Source: Triglochin maritima (Eukaryota; Streptophyta; Magnoliopsida; Alismatales; Juncaginaceae). From it: a stretch of DNA of 64,000 nt. Within the stretch, counting starts at the first letter, position 1. Every line of letters starts with the position of its first letter. The position numbers and the translations under genes were made by a program. The notes under the pieces are model-generated. The model had not been told where the DNA came from. It saw only the letters and a list, made by a program, of their open reading frames with translations, and did no database searches. Location of the stretch: positions 30,812,326-30,876,325 of the forward strand of contig OY821791.1 of assembly GCA_963682175.1 (NCBI GenBank), written 5' to 3'. Positions 36,373 through 46,089 of the stretch are shown here, piece by piece.

Positions 36373-37880
36373 TGATGTGTTCATTTTAAATACCGCAAAT
36401 GCACGACGTCAGTGAAGATGCGGAAAGTACGGGTCGATCCACATAGAGGTGTGTCGACTCTGATTTTTTCAAAGGCAAGTGAGAAAAAAGGGAAGAAGTT
36501 GTTATTACACTATACTAAACTACACTAAACTAGTACGCAACAAACAAGGAAGATGAAATTCCAGAAGAAAACCCCCTAAGGAATGGAGTGTGTGCACATA
36601 TGAAGTGAAATAAGTGATGAATGATGCATGTATGTGTGTGTCTTTATGCATACGAAGTGTCTAAAGATTTGGAAAAACCTATCAATCCATTCACACAACG
36701 AATCGGCAATCACTACTTGATTAGAATAAGACTAGGCTCGACATGAGAAGTGTCTAAAGATATGACAAAACTCATCAAAAACCATTAACTCATGTGAAGA
36801 ATAAAGCGAAGCATGGGAGGTGTCTTCAATCAATCAAGCAAGCAAGCACAAATACAAAAACATAACTAACATGTAGCATATTCAACAAGAAATTTTAGTC
36901 AAGAAACATGAGCAAACTAAGCATGGGAAGTGTCTAAATCTTATGACAAACCCCATCAAAAATCCCCCAACATGTAGATGATTAAAACACTCCCGATGAA
37001 CATACAAACATGCAAGTCTACACAATAAAAAAATCATCAAACATTCAAACTTCACAACATATATGTACATCATCTCCACCACCAAAAGGGGGATGAAACT
37101 ACTCTCTACTAATTAGGCTAACATGAATATTAAGAAGAGAAAACATTCTAATTAACTAATAAAACTATACATACAATCATTAGAAGAAAAAAGCGAACAT
37201 TAAAAAAACTAGGAAAAATTATTTTATTTCTATAACTCACATTACAAGTAACATTTTTCTACACTTGAGTTTTGCTCCAAGGCTTACTCTAAGTTGAGAG
37301 AATCCACCAAGCAATGTGTGAATACAAATGAGAAAGAAGAATTCTATTTATAGGCATGAAAAAAGGTAACTGAGAACAATTCCCCGGTATGGGACTACAA
37401 GCAAACCATAAATGGACTAAATACAACCTAATCTAAAACCCGACAAAAGCATGTGTCATTTGGAGCCAAATGGACCGCCAATTGGAGGTTTGGGACAACC
37501 AATTGGCGGTTTGGATTGGCTTGATTGGGTCTCGTTTTGGGTGGCTCATTTCTGACTTGTTTTCTTCATGTTTGGTGAACCCGATTTGGTTGTTGATGTT
37601 TTAGGCTCGGATCTAATTGCCAAAATACTCCTCATGATGGTGTGAAGCTTCTTGATTTGCTCATTGGTCCGTTTGGTTTACATCCGGGTCCTTCTCTCTT
37701 GCTTCTCAGTCCATAAACCTCGCAATTCAGTCATATCTCTTGCTTTTAGGTCTTTTTTGTGGCTCTTCTTCTCACTTGTTTTCTTCCTGAAACTTAAACA
37801 TAAAACTCGTTACGTAGCATTGTTTAGGTTAAAAATAAAAGATATAAGATACAAATATATGCATGATATGATGTCAATCA
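36373..37880 (-). mobile_element. Solo LTR, Athila-like, 1.5 kb
   Basis: Begins TGATGTGTTCATTTTAAATA and ends GATGTCAATCA. A perfect 5-bp target duplication ATGAA lies at 36,368-36,372 and 37,881-37,885. The sequence matches the LTRs at 8,125-9,725 and 15,624-17,197 in the same orientation. With no internal part between the duplications, it formed by LTR-LTR recombination. It lies in the intron of the HSP70 pseudogene. Confidence 0.92.
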
Positions 37881-37885
37881 ATGAA

Positions 37886-38465
37886 CATATATAATAGATG
37901 TATTTGTTGATGAAGATGTAATGTCAGAAAGCATGAGTCTCCCAAGAAAATTGTTCTCTTTTGCTATTTCTTTCTCCCCCTCGTACACATCCTTGGAATA
38001 ACAAAATTCATTATAAAGTCATCTTTTTTACCTTGACTGCACTTTGCCCCTATGAGGGCTTCACTTGAAGCCACAACTTCCTCAGGTGGGTGGGAATCGA
38101 ACAATTCCTTTCCTTTGAAGAACTTTTTCAACAACTCGCAGATCTTTGGAATTCGAGTTGATCCTCCCACTAGAACCACTTCATCAACTTCTTCTACTGC
38201 CAACTCAGCTTCTTTCAAGCACTGCTCAACATGTTCAATACATTTCTCAAATAAGTCTTGATTAAGCTCTTCAAATGTGGTACAGTGGACCGTCTCACAC
38301 AACTTTCTCCCCTTATAGAGTGCTTCAATCTCTACTTTGGTGGAATGACAGATTCTTAGCACATAGTTTGGCTTTCTTGCAGGCTGCTTTCGGTTTACCA
38401 ATCGATTTTTTTATTTTGCTAGTGTCCACGTCATTATTCTTGTTGAATTTGCTATGTCCATATCA
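37886..38465 (-). pseudogene. HSP70 central exon, 3' part
   Basis: Reads NKNNDVDTSKIKKS (just after the Harbinger insertion), then after a frame change IEALYKGRKLCETVHCTTFE, ELNQDLFEKCIEHVEQCLKE and DEVVLVGGSTRIPKICELLK, the third HSP70 signature, then GKELFDSHPPEEVVASSEAL. It then jumps to NFVIPR and KKEIAKENNFLGRLML, so a part of the ATPase-to-substrate linker is deleted. The 5' part of the same exon is at 40,892-41,348. Confidence 0.85.
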
Positions 38466-38814
38466 TTAGAGCACATTTAACAGCGCCCGGGCTACCCCCG
38501 GGCGCCCTGCACACTCTCTCTGCCACGTCAGCTTCTCTCTCTGCCACGTCAGCTCACCCAACCCACCCAAAAAATCCCCTTATCCATGCCCAGGCTACCC
38601 CCACCCACCCTACACTCTCTTTCATCCACATCATTTCTTAATTAAACAAATTTAATTCTCACACAACATTTAACAAAATACATTATATATAAATCTAATT
38701 CTAATTACATTATAATTATAATTCGCGATATACTTATTATTACTATTAATTAATTAACAATATTAATCACTATTAAACACAAAATTTTGAATATTTGAAA
38801 TTTGAATATTTGAA

Positions 38815-38975
38815 TTTCGAAACGCGTGTGACTGCACAGTATACGCGTGATTGCACAGTATACGCGTGAATCAAAAGTAGTCCGCGTGAATCTACAGTAT
38901 ACGCGTGAAACAAAATAGTCCGCGTGAATGTACAGTATACGCGTGAAAGAAAAGTAATCCGCGTGATTGCACAGT
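38815..38975 (+). promoter_or_regulatory. CGCGTG repeat array upstream of TATA
   Basis: Seven or eight CGCGTGA-type cores spaced about 17-25 bp, most as TACGCGTGA separated by CACAGTA or AAAAGTA. They end about 20 bp before TATATATA at 38,991-38,998; the ORF1 ATG is at 39,079. CGCG cores are bound by plant CAMTA factors, and ACGCGTG resembles the ABA coupling element CE3. A promoter role is inferred from position only. Confidence 0.6.
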
Positions 38976-39078
38976 GTCTAATTTTTTCTCTATATATACC
39001 CTACACAAAAATCACCTTACACCCCATATCTCTTCCACAAAACTCAAAACTCAACTTACATCCCATATTTCTCCCACA

Positions 39079-40338
39079 ATGTCTTCTCCGGAGTACAATC
39101 GTTCCCCCCCTCCTCCACAATCAAATCCGCATCCACGCTATCCACAACCATATCCCTCACGTCCATTTTACCAACAACCATTCCAACAACCCGACTTCTC
39201 CAAGTACGCACCACCATTCCCACCACCTGACCAAAACTCACCATTCCCACAATTCTCCCACTACGCATCCCCAGATCAAAACTTACCATTCCCACAATAC
39301 TCACAATATGCACCACCATTCCCTTATAATCAACCGCAGTTCCAGATGTTTGGCCGACCCTTGTCTCAAAATAGCCGCCATAGTATGGCGAACACTGAAG
39401 ATGAGGGTAACGACGACGATGAGTCCCCACCACGACACACCCCCACACCACCATCCCCACCTCCACAGCGTCGTCACCGCAAGCAAGTCCAAACTGCCAA
39501 AGCCAATCCGAAGTTGTGGACCACAGCTGAGGACGAGAGACTTGTCTCTGCATATATGGAAGTCAGTTGCGATGCGGTGACAGGGACAAACCAGAAGTCT
39601 ACTTCATTGTGGACTAGGGTGAAACGTGTGTACGACATCTCCGTGGAAGGCACAGGCCTACCCGAAAGGAACGCAGAGTCCTTAAAAGGACGGTGGAGGA
39701 GAATCATACCTGCTGTGAACAAGTGGGTCGGGTGCTTCGATCAGGCATTCCGACGGAAAAGGAGCGGCCAGAATGACGACGATGTTGTCCGACAAGCGCA
39801 CGTGATCTACGAGCGAAATCATGGGCCTAGTAAATTTCTTTATTTTGATGCTTGGGTTATGTTGCGTAGGTACCCAAAATGGGAGAGTGTGATCTCCGGA
39901 GCTAATGCCGTGCGTGTTGACTGGGAGTCCCCGGAGTTGCACGATGAAAATAGTCCCCAGTCAGGAAGCCTTGGGAAAAGAAAGAGCACGGACGGCTCGA
40001 GGACGCAATCACCCTCGGATGCAGAAGAGCCGATGCCGGAGTCGTCTACACGCCCAGAAGGTGTGAAGAAGGCTAAGAAAAAGGCTAAGAGTGCATTACG
40101 CCCCGAAAGAGACACCGATGTTAGAGAACTTGCACAACAGATGCGATACACCGCCCAAGTCAGAGAAGATGGTTTCTCTAAACAAGAGGAGTTAGCGGAA
40201 AGGAATTTCCAGAGGCATTTAATAAAAAATAAGTTGGACATGCTTCACTCTCTGATGAGGAAGGACAACCCGACGGAGAAGGATCAAAAAGTAATCGATA
40301 AACTTCTCGCCTGGGCAGAAGAGAATGGGTACGTGTAG
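39079..40338 (+). CDS. PIF/Harbinger ORF1, Myb/SANT-like protein
   Basis: An intact 419-residue frame. I start at the ATG giving MSSPEYNRSPPPPQ, since the upstream extension of the frame has no ATG and overlaps the TATA region. Residues 1-115 are Pro/Gln/Tyr-rich and acidic residues follow. A Myb/SANT-like domain spans about 143-260 (LWTTAEDERLVSAYMEVSCD, LKGRWRRIIPAVNKWVGCF), a basic KKAKKKAK patch lies near 330 (likely nuclear signal), and a charged, probably coiled-coil tail runs from about 345 to 419. In PIF/Harbinger elements ORF1 helps the DDE transposase enter the nucleus and bind element ends. Many plant copies are annotated as host genes by mistake. This one could act in trans for related elements if expressed. 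Confidence 0.88.
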   Translation: MSSPEYNRSPPPPQSNPHPRYPQPYPSRPFYQQPFQQPDFSKYAPPFPPPDQNSPFPQFSHYASPDQNLPFPQYSQYAPPFPYNQPQFQMFGRPLSQNSRHSMANTEDEGNDDDESPPRHTPTPPSPPPQRRHRKQVQTAKANPKLWTTAEDERLVSAYMEVSCDAVTGTNQKSTSLWTRVKRVYDISVEGTGLPERNAESLKGRWRRIIPAVNKWVGCFDQAFRRKRSGQNDDDVVRQAHVIYERNHGPSKFLYFDAWVMLRRYPKWESVISGANAVRVDWESPELHDENSPQSGSLGKRKSTDGSRTQSPSDAEEPMPESSTRPEGVKKAKKKAKSALRPERDTDVRELAQQMRYTAQVREDGFSKQEELAERNFQRHLIKNKLDMLHSLMRKDNPTEKDQKVIDKLLAWAEENGYV

Positions 40339-40700
40339 TTTGATGTAGTCTGTATTTCGTATGGTTTGTATTTCCCTTAGCTTGTATTTCGGGTTGTAGT
40401 AGTCCGTATGGTTTGTATTTCCCTTTAACATATGTTTGTATTTCGGGTTGTAGTAGTCCGTATTTCGTATGGTTTGTATTTCCCGTGGTTGTATTTCGTA
40501 TTTTAGTATTATTAATGTATTGTTGTTATGGTATTGTTGTATTAATTTTTTTTCTATTTAACTTGAAATTGTTGGTTCTGGAAATTTCTTAATTTTAATC
40601 ACTTACAAAAAATTATTACCCCACATTTATAACAAACACCCAATCCATTAATAACAAAACCAAAACAAAAAAAAAATTCAAAAAAAATTTTTTTTTTAAC
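40339..40700 (+). other. ORF1 3' flank with TTTGTATTTC repeats
   Basis: Four to five degenerate repeats of GTAGTCCGTATTTCGTATGG / TTTGTATTTCCC between 40,347 and 40,505, then AT-rich DNA ending in A and T runs. Probably the ORF1 3' UTR; no clear polyadenylation signal was fixed. Confidence 0.5.
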
Positions 40701-40888
40701 CAATGGGAGGGGGACACGTGTCCCCCTCCCATGGGCGCCCGGGCGTCTGCCCGGGACGCCCACCGCCCGGGCAAGCGCCCGGGCGGGTGGCCCGGGCGGG
40801 CGCCCCACGGGCGCCCCGCCCATTAACGGGGGTGCGCCCGGGCGCCCGACCAGGGCGCCCGGGCGGGGCACCCCCGTTAAGGGTGCCC
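40700..40888. repeat. Very GC-rich palindromic right end
   Basis: About 190 bp dominated by CGCCCGGGCG-type palindromes, with many CCCGGG cores, ending in the right terminal repeat. It contrasts sharply with the AT-rich surroundings. The left end has a shorter related block (GCGCCCGGGCTACCCCCGGG). Confidence 0.85.
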
Positions 40889-40891
40889 TTA

Positions 40892-41348
40892 TTCTTGTTG
40901 AATATGTTGATAAGATACTTCATCAAGCGGTTATCAAAGTCTTTGCCACCCAAACAGGAGTTTCCTGCCATAGCTTTAACCTCCACGGTTAATTTGTGCA
41001 GCTCAAGTAGTGAGACGTCAAGTGCCCCACCACTGAGATCAAACACCAACACCTTCTTTTTCTCGGCAGAGATATTGTTTGATAGGTAAGTCATAGCAGC
41101 AGCTATATATTGGCTAACTCATTATCTGGTAGACTTCAAGTCCAACCATTGCAGCAACAATTCTTATTGTTTTACGCTTTGACACGCCAAAGTAAACAGG
41201 AACGGTTACGACGACATACTTAACTGGAACTTTGTTCAATATATTCTCAGCCAACCCCTTCATATGTTGTAGCAACATGGACATAATTACTGGTACGGTG
41301 TTTGCACCATTTTATCATTAAATTTTCTACCAATCAAGTGTTTAAATC
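40892..41348 (-). pseudogene. HSP70 exon 2, 5' part of split exon
   Basis: The acceptor GGAGCAG|GATTT at 41,349-41,351 joins exon 1 ...NTVY to GFKHLIGRKFNDK in the phase expected for HSP70. After a deletion of about 40 residues it reads MLLQHMKGLAENI, YVVVTVPVYFGVSKRKTIRI, a frame change, then VLVFDLSGGALDVSLLELHK (second signature, with the glycine and threonine positions altered) and CLGGKDFDNRLMKYLINIFN. The frame is broken twice, so the gene is dead independently of the insertions. Confidence 0.85.
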
Positions 41349-42036
41349 CTGCTCCAAAGTAAATGATTGTCATTTGTATAATGTTTTAAAATCGAAATAC
41401 AAGTTATATATGGTTAAACTTTGTCAATACATTTGTTGTGAAATATGATATGTGTTTCATTTCATCTATCTCTTTAAAGAATTCAGAGCTAATCCTGCTC
41501 TCATGTCGTAGACTCCAAATATTGCAAAACAATTCCGCAAACTAAGAAATTAAAAAATTTAAATGTGGTCTGTCATTACTCTTTAATTTGAATTCCGGCT
41601 AACATAATTTCTTGCTATAACATCATTTAGCAGGATTTAGGCTAGTAAGTATATTATTGTGTGATGAAAAGAGAAACACTATTCGGTGAACTAACTTTTT
41701 ATGACAATGTACTTTTCCACTCCTGCTGTATAATAACCTGTTAACTTAATTATATTTTATACAAAATTACGAGTAACACAAGCTTTTGCATCCCATTTAA
41801 AACAACCTTCCTGGTGTATCATTCGGTACTTCATTTGAAACATCTCTGAATCATTCTTCCACTCGGTCTAACTAAGCATCTAAACGTGCTAAAATAGATC
41901 TTTTTTTAAAAGAGAGAGAATATCTTTATGTTTAATTACCATGATTTCTTTCAGAACTATTTTTGAATTTTGCATTAGCACTCGAAAATTTAATACACAT
42001 AAGCCTTGATTATTTTAATTAAACCTGTACCATAGG
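41349..42036 (-). other. HSP70 intron 1, remaining host part
   Basis: AT-rich, no coding frame. Together with 53,901-54,259 it is what is left of the original intron around the inserted elements. Confidence 0.6.
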
Positions 42037-43408
42037 TGTAACATCCCAAAATAGCGGAAGAATTATAAAATTTAAGATAAAAGATCACAAAAGATAGATC
42101 ATCAAAGGCGGGAATTTTACTAATAAAATATCCAAATGGTGCACCCTATTACATCAGATGTCAAAATGTACGACTACATCAGAGTAAAGGAAGGGAAATA
42201 CAAGTAGTCATACTACCTAGAAAAATATAGAAAGAGGATCTGATCCGAACGCGCCTCCATCCTCAGTATCCACCCCTCAGAACCTACTACGGTCCTGAAA
42301 ATAAATATATAAACAATGCCTGAGTTTCCATAAGGAAACCCTGTATGCCAAGCTCACCTATATGAATGCAGTAGTACAAATGATCCTATCATACTAGTGG
42401 CATGACATGTCATCAACAGTAAGGAAAACAGTTCCCCGGAAGGGTAAAACAAGACATCAGTCCGACAATCATCATCGGGTCTCCCTCGGAGACTTACCGT
42501 AGGCACATACGGTCTAACGGAACAATACGTGACGCTCCCCACACGCGGCTATACTACTCATGGGGCTCGGCAAGGAGCGCCCGCAAGGTCTGCACCATAA
42601 GAAACAGATCTGTAACTATCATGGTCAAAGCACACCAACGGAGTTGTCGCTCGGTTGGTCCATCAATCATCATCTCAGTAGGTGCCTAGCTGAGGAAAAC
42701 ATAGCCACAACAGCATCATCAACAATCATAGCTTGAAAAGCATCGACCCATCATCGCCGGAACAATATCGGCGGCATGATCGACACAACATCGGTGGTCC
42801 AACATACGTCCGGCAGAGCATCGGACGGTTCCGGACCGAAGTCCGCCAGGTCATCAGGTTCCACGAGCCACACATCATCATACATTGGGATCCACGATCC
42901 CTCAGGTCTGCTACTCTACTAGGAGTCCATCAATCCATCAAATTACGTCACGATCCATACACGGAAGTGACATGTCCCGAATACCCACACTCTTCCACAC
43001 GACGGTCCCTGGGCAGGCACGCGTAACGAGCCCACCGTCAACTCCTGACTCACGCACTAAGCAAGGACACGGGATTCCGTGAACAGAGTTGGCACCGTAC
43101 AAGGACCGGAATTCAGTTATGCGCACAAACGGTCGATTGAAAGAGGCAATCCCGTCGACCGTTCCCATGGGGTTCGGTCGACCAAAAGTCTACAACGGTC
43201 GAACTCTCTGCGCCTAACCTAAGTCCCAATGGTCGAACAAGAGTTTAAAACCAGTCGACCGATACATGGTCAAAATCCAGAGTCTGGTCAACATCATATA
43301 AGTCTAATCGGTCGACCGACTCAGGGGTCCCAGTCGACCGAATACTACCAGGGTCATCCTAGTAGTCTAGGTCATCAATTGGTCGAACAATGCATAAAAA
43401 TGGTCAAA
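42037..43408. repeat. TGTAAC-type repeat copy A, left part
   Basis: Begins TGTAACATCCCAAAATAGCG and is collinear with copy B at 51,406, sharing blocks such as GGTGCACC and TTGAGTTTCCATAAGGAAACCC. Toward its end it is rich in GGTCGACCGA palindromes. It is interrupted at 43,408 by the LTR element, whose target duplication TCAAA shows the copy resumes at 50,728. No ORF is recognised. Confidence 0.75.
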
Positions 43409-44947
43409 TGATTGACATCATTTCAAGCTTATATTTGTACCTTATATCCATTATCTTACACCTAAGCAATGCTACGTGACGAGTTTTATGTTTAGTTTTC
43501 AGGAATAAAGAGGTTTGAAGAGAAGAGCCATGAAAGGACCCAAAAGCAGGAAAAAAGACTTAATTGTGAGACCTGAGGACCAAGATGCAATGGAGAAGGA
43601 CCTGATCGTAAGACCGAAGGACCTAAGAGCAAAACAGGAAACTCCACACCATCATGAGGAGTATTTTGGCAATTCGATTCGGGTCGGAGCTCCAATAAAC
43701 AAAGTAGATGCATCAAAGATCAACAAAGACCACCAGGAAAGCCCACAACCAAAACCAACTCAATCTGGATCATATAGACCGCCAATTGGCGGTCTTGGAC
43801 CGCTAATTAGCGGTCCATATGTCTCCAGATCTGCTAAGATTTGTGTTGGGCTTGTATTAGTGTATTCTTAGTCTATTTTTGGTATTGGTTTAGTCTCACA
43901 TCGTGGGTTTGTCCCGGATTAGCTTTTTCCATGCCTATAAATATAACTCTTCACCTTCCATTGTAATTACCCATTGTTTGGTGGCATTCTCTCTACTAAG
44001 GAGTGAGCCTTGAAGCAATAACTCAAAGTGGAGAAGAATGCTACCTTCAATGTGAGTCATTGTTAATAAAAGTTTATTTGTTTCTTTTAATCTTGTCTTG
44101 TTATGTTGCTTGTTTTGTGTGGGTTGCTTTACTTTGTTTAATTTCTTGTTTAGTAATTTTAGTATATTAGTTAAATGTTTTCTTTACTTAGTCTAATCAG
44201 TAGTGTAATGAGTAGTGAGTAGTTTCATCCCCATTTGGGGGTGGAGAAATATGTGATATAATCATGTAGTGTATTAAGTGTGTGTTATTTTTATCCCTTG
44301 AGCTTTATATGATTTCCATAACCATCTAATGGGTTTCCACTCTTATCTTTGATATGCTAATGCTCTTGAATGAAGCTTAGCTTATGCTTTGATTATTGGA
44401 CCTATTTTATGGGGAATGATAAGGTTAGGATATGGATGGAATTAATATTGGAAACACAATTTGTAGTGTATGTGCTCTTGTTGCCTTTACCTTAGCTAAT
44501 GTCTTGTATGTTTTAATGATGTAGTGAAATCTTAATTCATCTGGAGGCATACTAGGGTATAGTCTTTATACTTGAGTTCATGTAGCTTCATTCCAATTAT
44601 TGTCTTGTATGTTTTAATGATGTAGTCTTATCTTAATTCATGTGGAGGCAAAGTTGGATGTAGCTTTATGATTTCATGCACTACATGTTGTGAGGAGCTT
44701 AATGAACACACACACTTCTTTATGTTCACATTATTTCTCTACCCCCTATGGGGCTTAGTTTTATTGCTTATCTTCATTTCCTTTTTGCATCTTAGTGTAG
44801 TTTAGTGTAACCAACCTTTCTTCCCTTTCTTTACCTCTCGCCTTCGCACAAACCAAGTGTCGACACACCTCCCAGTGGACGACCCATATTTGCCACCGCT
44901 TCAACGCGGCCGTGCACTTGCGGTTAAATATAAAACGAGATCAATCA
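43409..44947 (+). repeat. 5' LTR
   Basis: 1,539 bp. The U3 contains the doubled palindrome at 43,778-43,814 and a TATA box TATAAATA at 43,936-43,943. It differs from the 3' LTR by scattered substitutions only, for example in the second palindrome (GCTAATTAGC versus GCGAATTGGC). Confidence 0.93.
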
Positions 44948-44953
44948 AGTTTT

Positions 44954-44971
44954 TGGCGCCGTTGCCGGGGA
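44954..44971 (+). other. tRNA-Asp primer-binding site
   Basis: TGGCGCCGTTGCCGGGGA, the exact complement of the plant tRNA-Asp(GTC) 3' end including CCA, six bases after the 5' LTR. This primer choice is characteristic of the Athila/Tat group. Confidence 0.93.
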
Positions 44972-46089
44972 GGTGCTCTGTCCAGACCTTGGTTTGGACG
45001 ATTCGAGAGGTTTTTGATTTTTGTTTCCAGTTTTGTTTAGTTTCAAGGAACCAGAACATCAAGGGGAGGCTACTGGGAATGTTTGAGCAACAGAAGCCAC
45101 AAAGAGACCGCCAATCAGCGGTTGGAGACCGCCAATTGGCGGCCTGGTAAGGGCTTCCTGCTCTCCAATTTCTTCTGGTGGTTTATTGCTTTACTTTAGT
45201 TATCTGGGAGCCCAATTTTGCATGCTGTGATCTTTAGTTTGCTCCCAGATTTAATTTCAATCCCCTTTAATCAACTTGGACCATAAAACATAAAGCAAAA
45301 GATTAGACTCCTTGCCATCTAGGTCATGCATCATGTGTAGACCTTGCATGCATTTGTCTTTTCTTTTCTTTACATTTTGTTGTTGATTGCTGGTGTGAGG
45401 TACGTGCACCCAAATCTCTCATTCATGCATGTTTCGATCATGCATTAGTTAGTAAGGTGCATCGGGACAAGAGTGAGTTGAGCGTTTGATTGGAGTGATT
45501 GATTGCTAGATTTAAGCTCAAAACGCTACTAAGGAGGGGTTGTCCCATAAAAGATAAGGTGGGGGATTTCATCACCCTTTCCTTGGCCCCAAAAACCACT
45601 CTTAATAAAGCCTTAACTAAAAGCAAGTAGACATTGGCCCTAGGATTGCGGGCGCACTAGGAGAGTAATCTAGTTGAGACCGTCATGACCTGATCGGCGT
45701 TGCCTACCTTGTCGATAGTAGGAGGTACTGGATCTCCGGATCTGGTATCACTTGCTGGGAATTGTGGTCCTTGTTGTAGGGAGGTGAGACGTGTCGAGGC
45801 TAGTGACCTCGAAGTTAGGCGTCGTCTAGCCTAAGGACCCATTGCCTTACATTGTTTGAGCCGTGCTTGCTAGTTAGGCTTCTTCCTGATCCCTCTACCC
45901 ACGCTAGCTTTAGGGATTCTTCCCTTCTCCTCTGAGTCATCTTCTTCTCACCTACTTCTACGTTTTAGTCTCCTCCCCTTTACACTCTCTAGTAGCGTTT
46001 TAGGGTCGAGTCGAGCACTTTTTGCGAGCTTGGCCTCGTGGTGGTGAGAGTGATCGACTCGAGAGTTCTTTGTTGAGGTGGATGGTTAC
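44972..46089 (+). other. Leader of the gag-only element
   Basis: Non-coding; collinear with 32,690-33,550. Shortly after the primer site it carries a second doubled palindrome (45,104-45,143: GACCGCCAATCAGCGGTT and GACCGCCAATTGGCGGCC). This is where retroelement RNAs usually hold dimerisation and packaging signals, but that role is inferred here. Confidence 0.7.

Larger units (their letters stand above)
38469..40888 (+). mobile_element. PIF/Harbinger element with Myb-like ORF1 only
   Basis: Ends GAGCACATTTAACAGCGCCC and, reversed, GGGCACCCTTAACGGGGGTG share G.GCAC..TTAAC.G. The 3-bp target duplication TTA lies at 38,466-38,468 and 40,889-40,891, as is diagnostic for PIF/Harbinger. It encodes an intact Myb/SANT-like ORF1 but no DDE transposase, so it is non-autonomous. 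It sits inside an HSP70 exon, whose reading resumes across the site. Confidence 0.92.

Noticed and set aside
39056..39553. Minus-strand frames over the Harbinger ORF1
   Set aside because: Shadows of the + strand Pro-rich region; no supporting motif.
40696..41094. 132-codon minus frame joining HSP70 to a Gly/Arg/Pro-rich tail
   Set aside because: The tail is the GC-rich transposon end read through the insertion point, not a fusion protein.
44954..44971. tRNA-Asp gene fragment
   Set aside because: Only the complement of the 3' end is present, next to an LTR: it is a primer-binding site.
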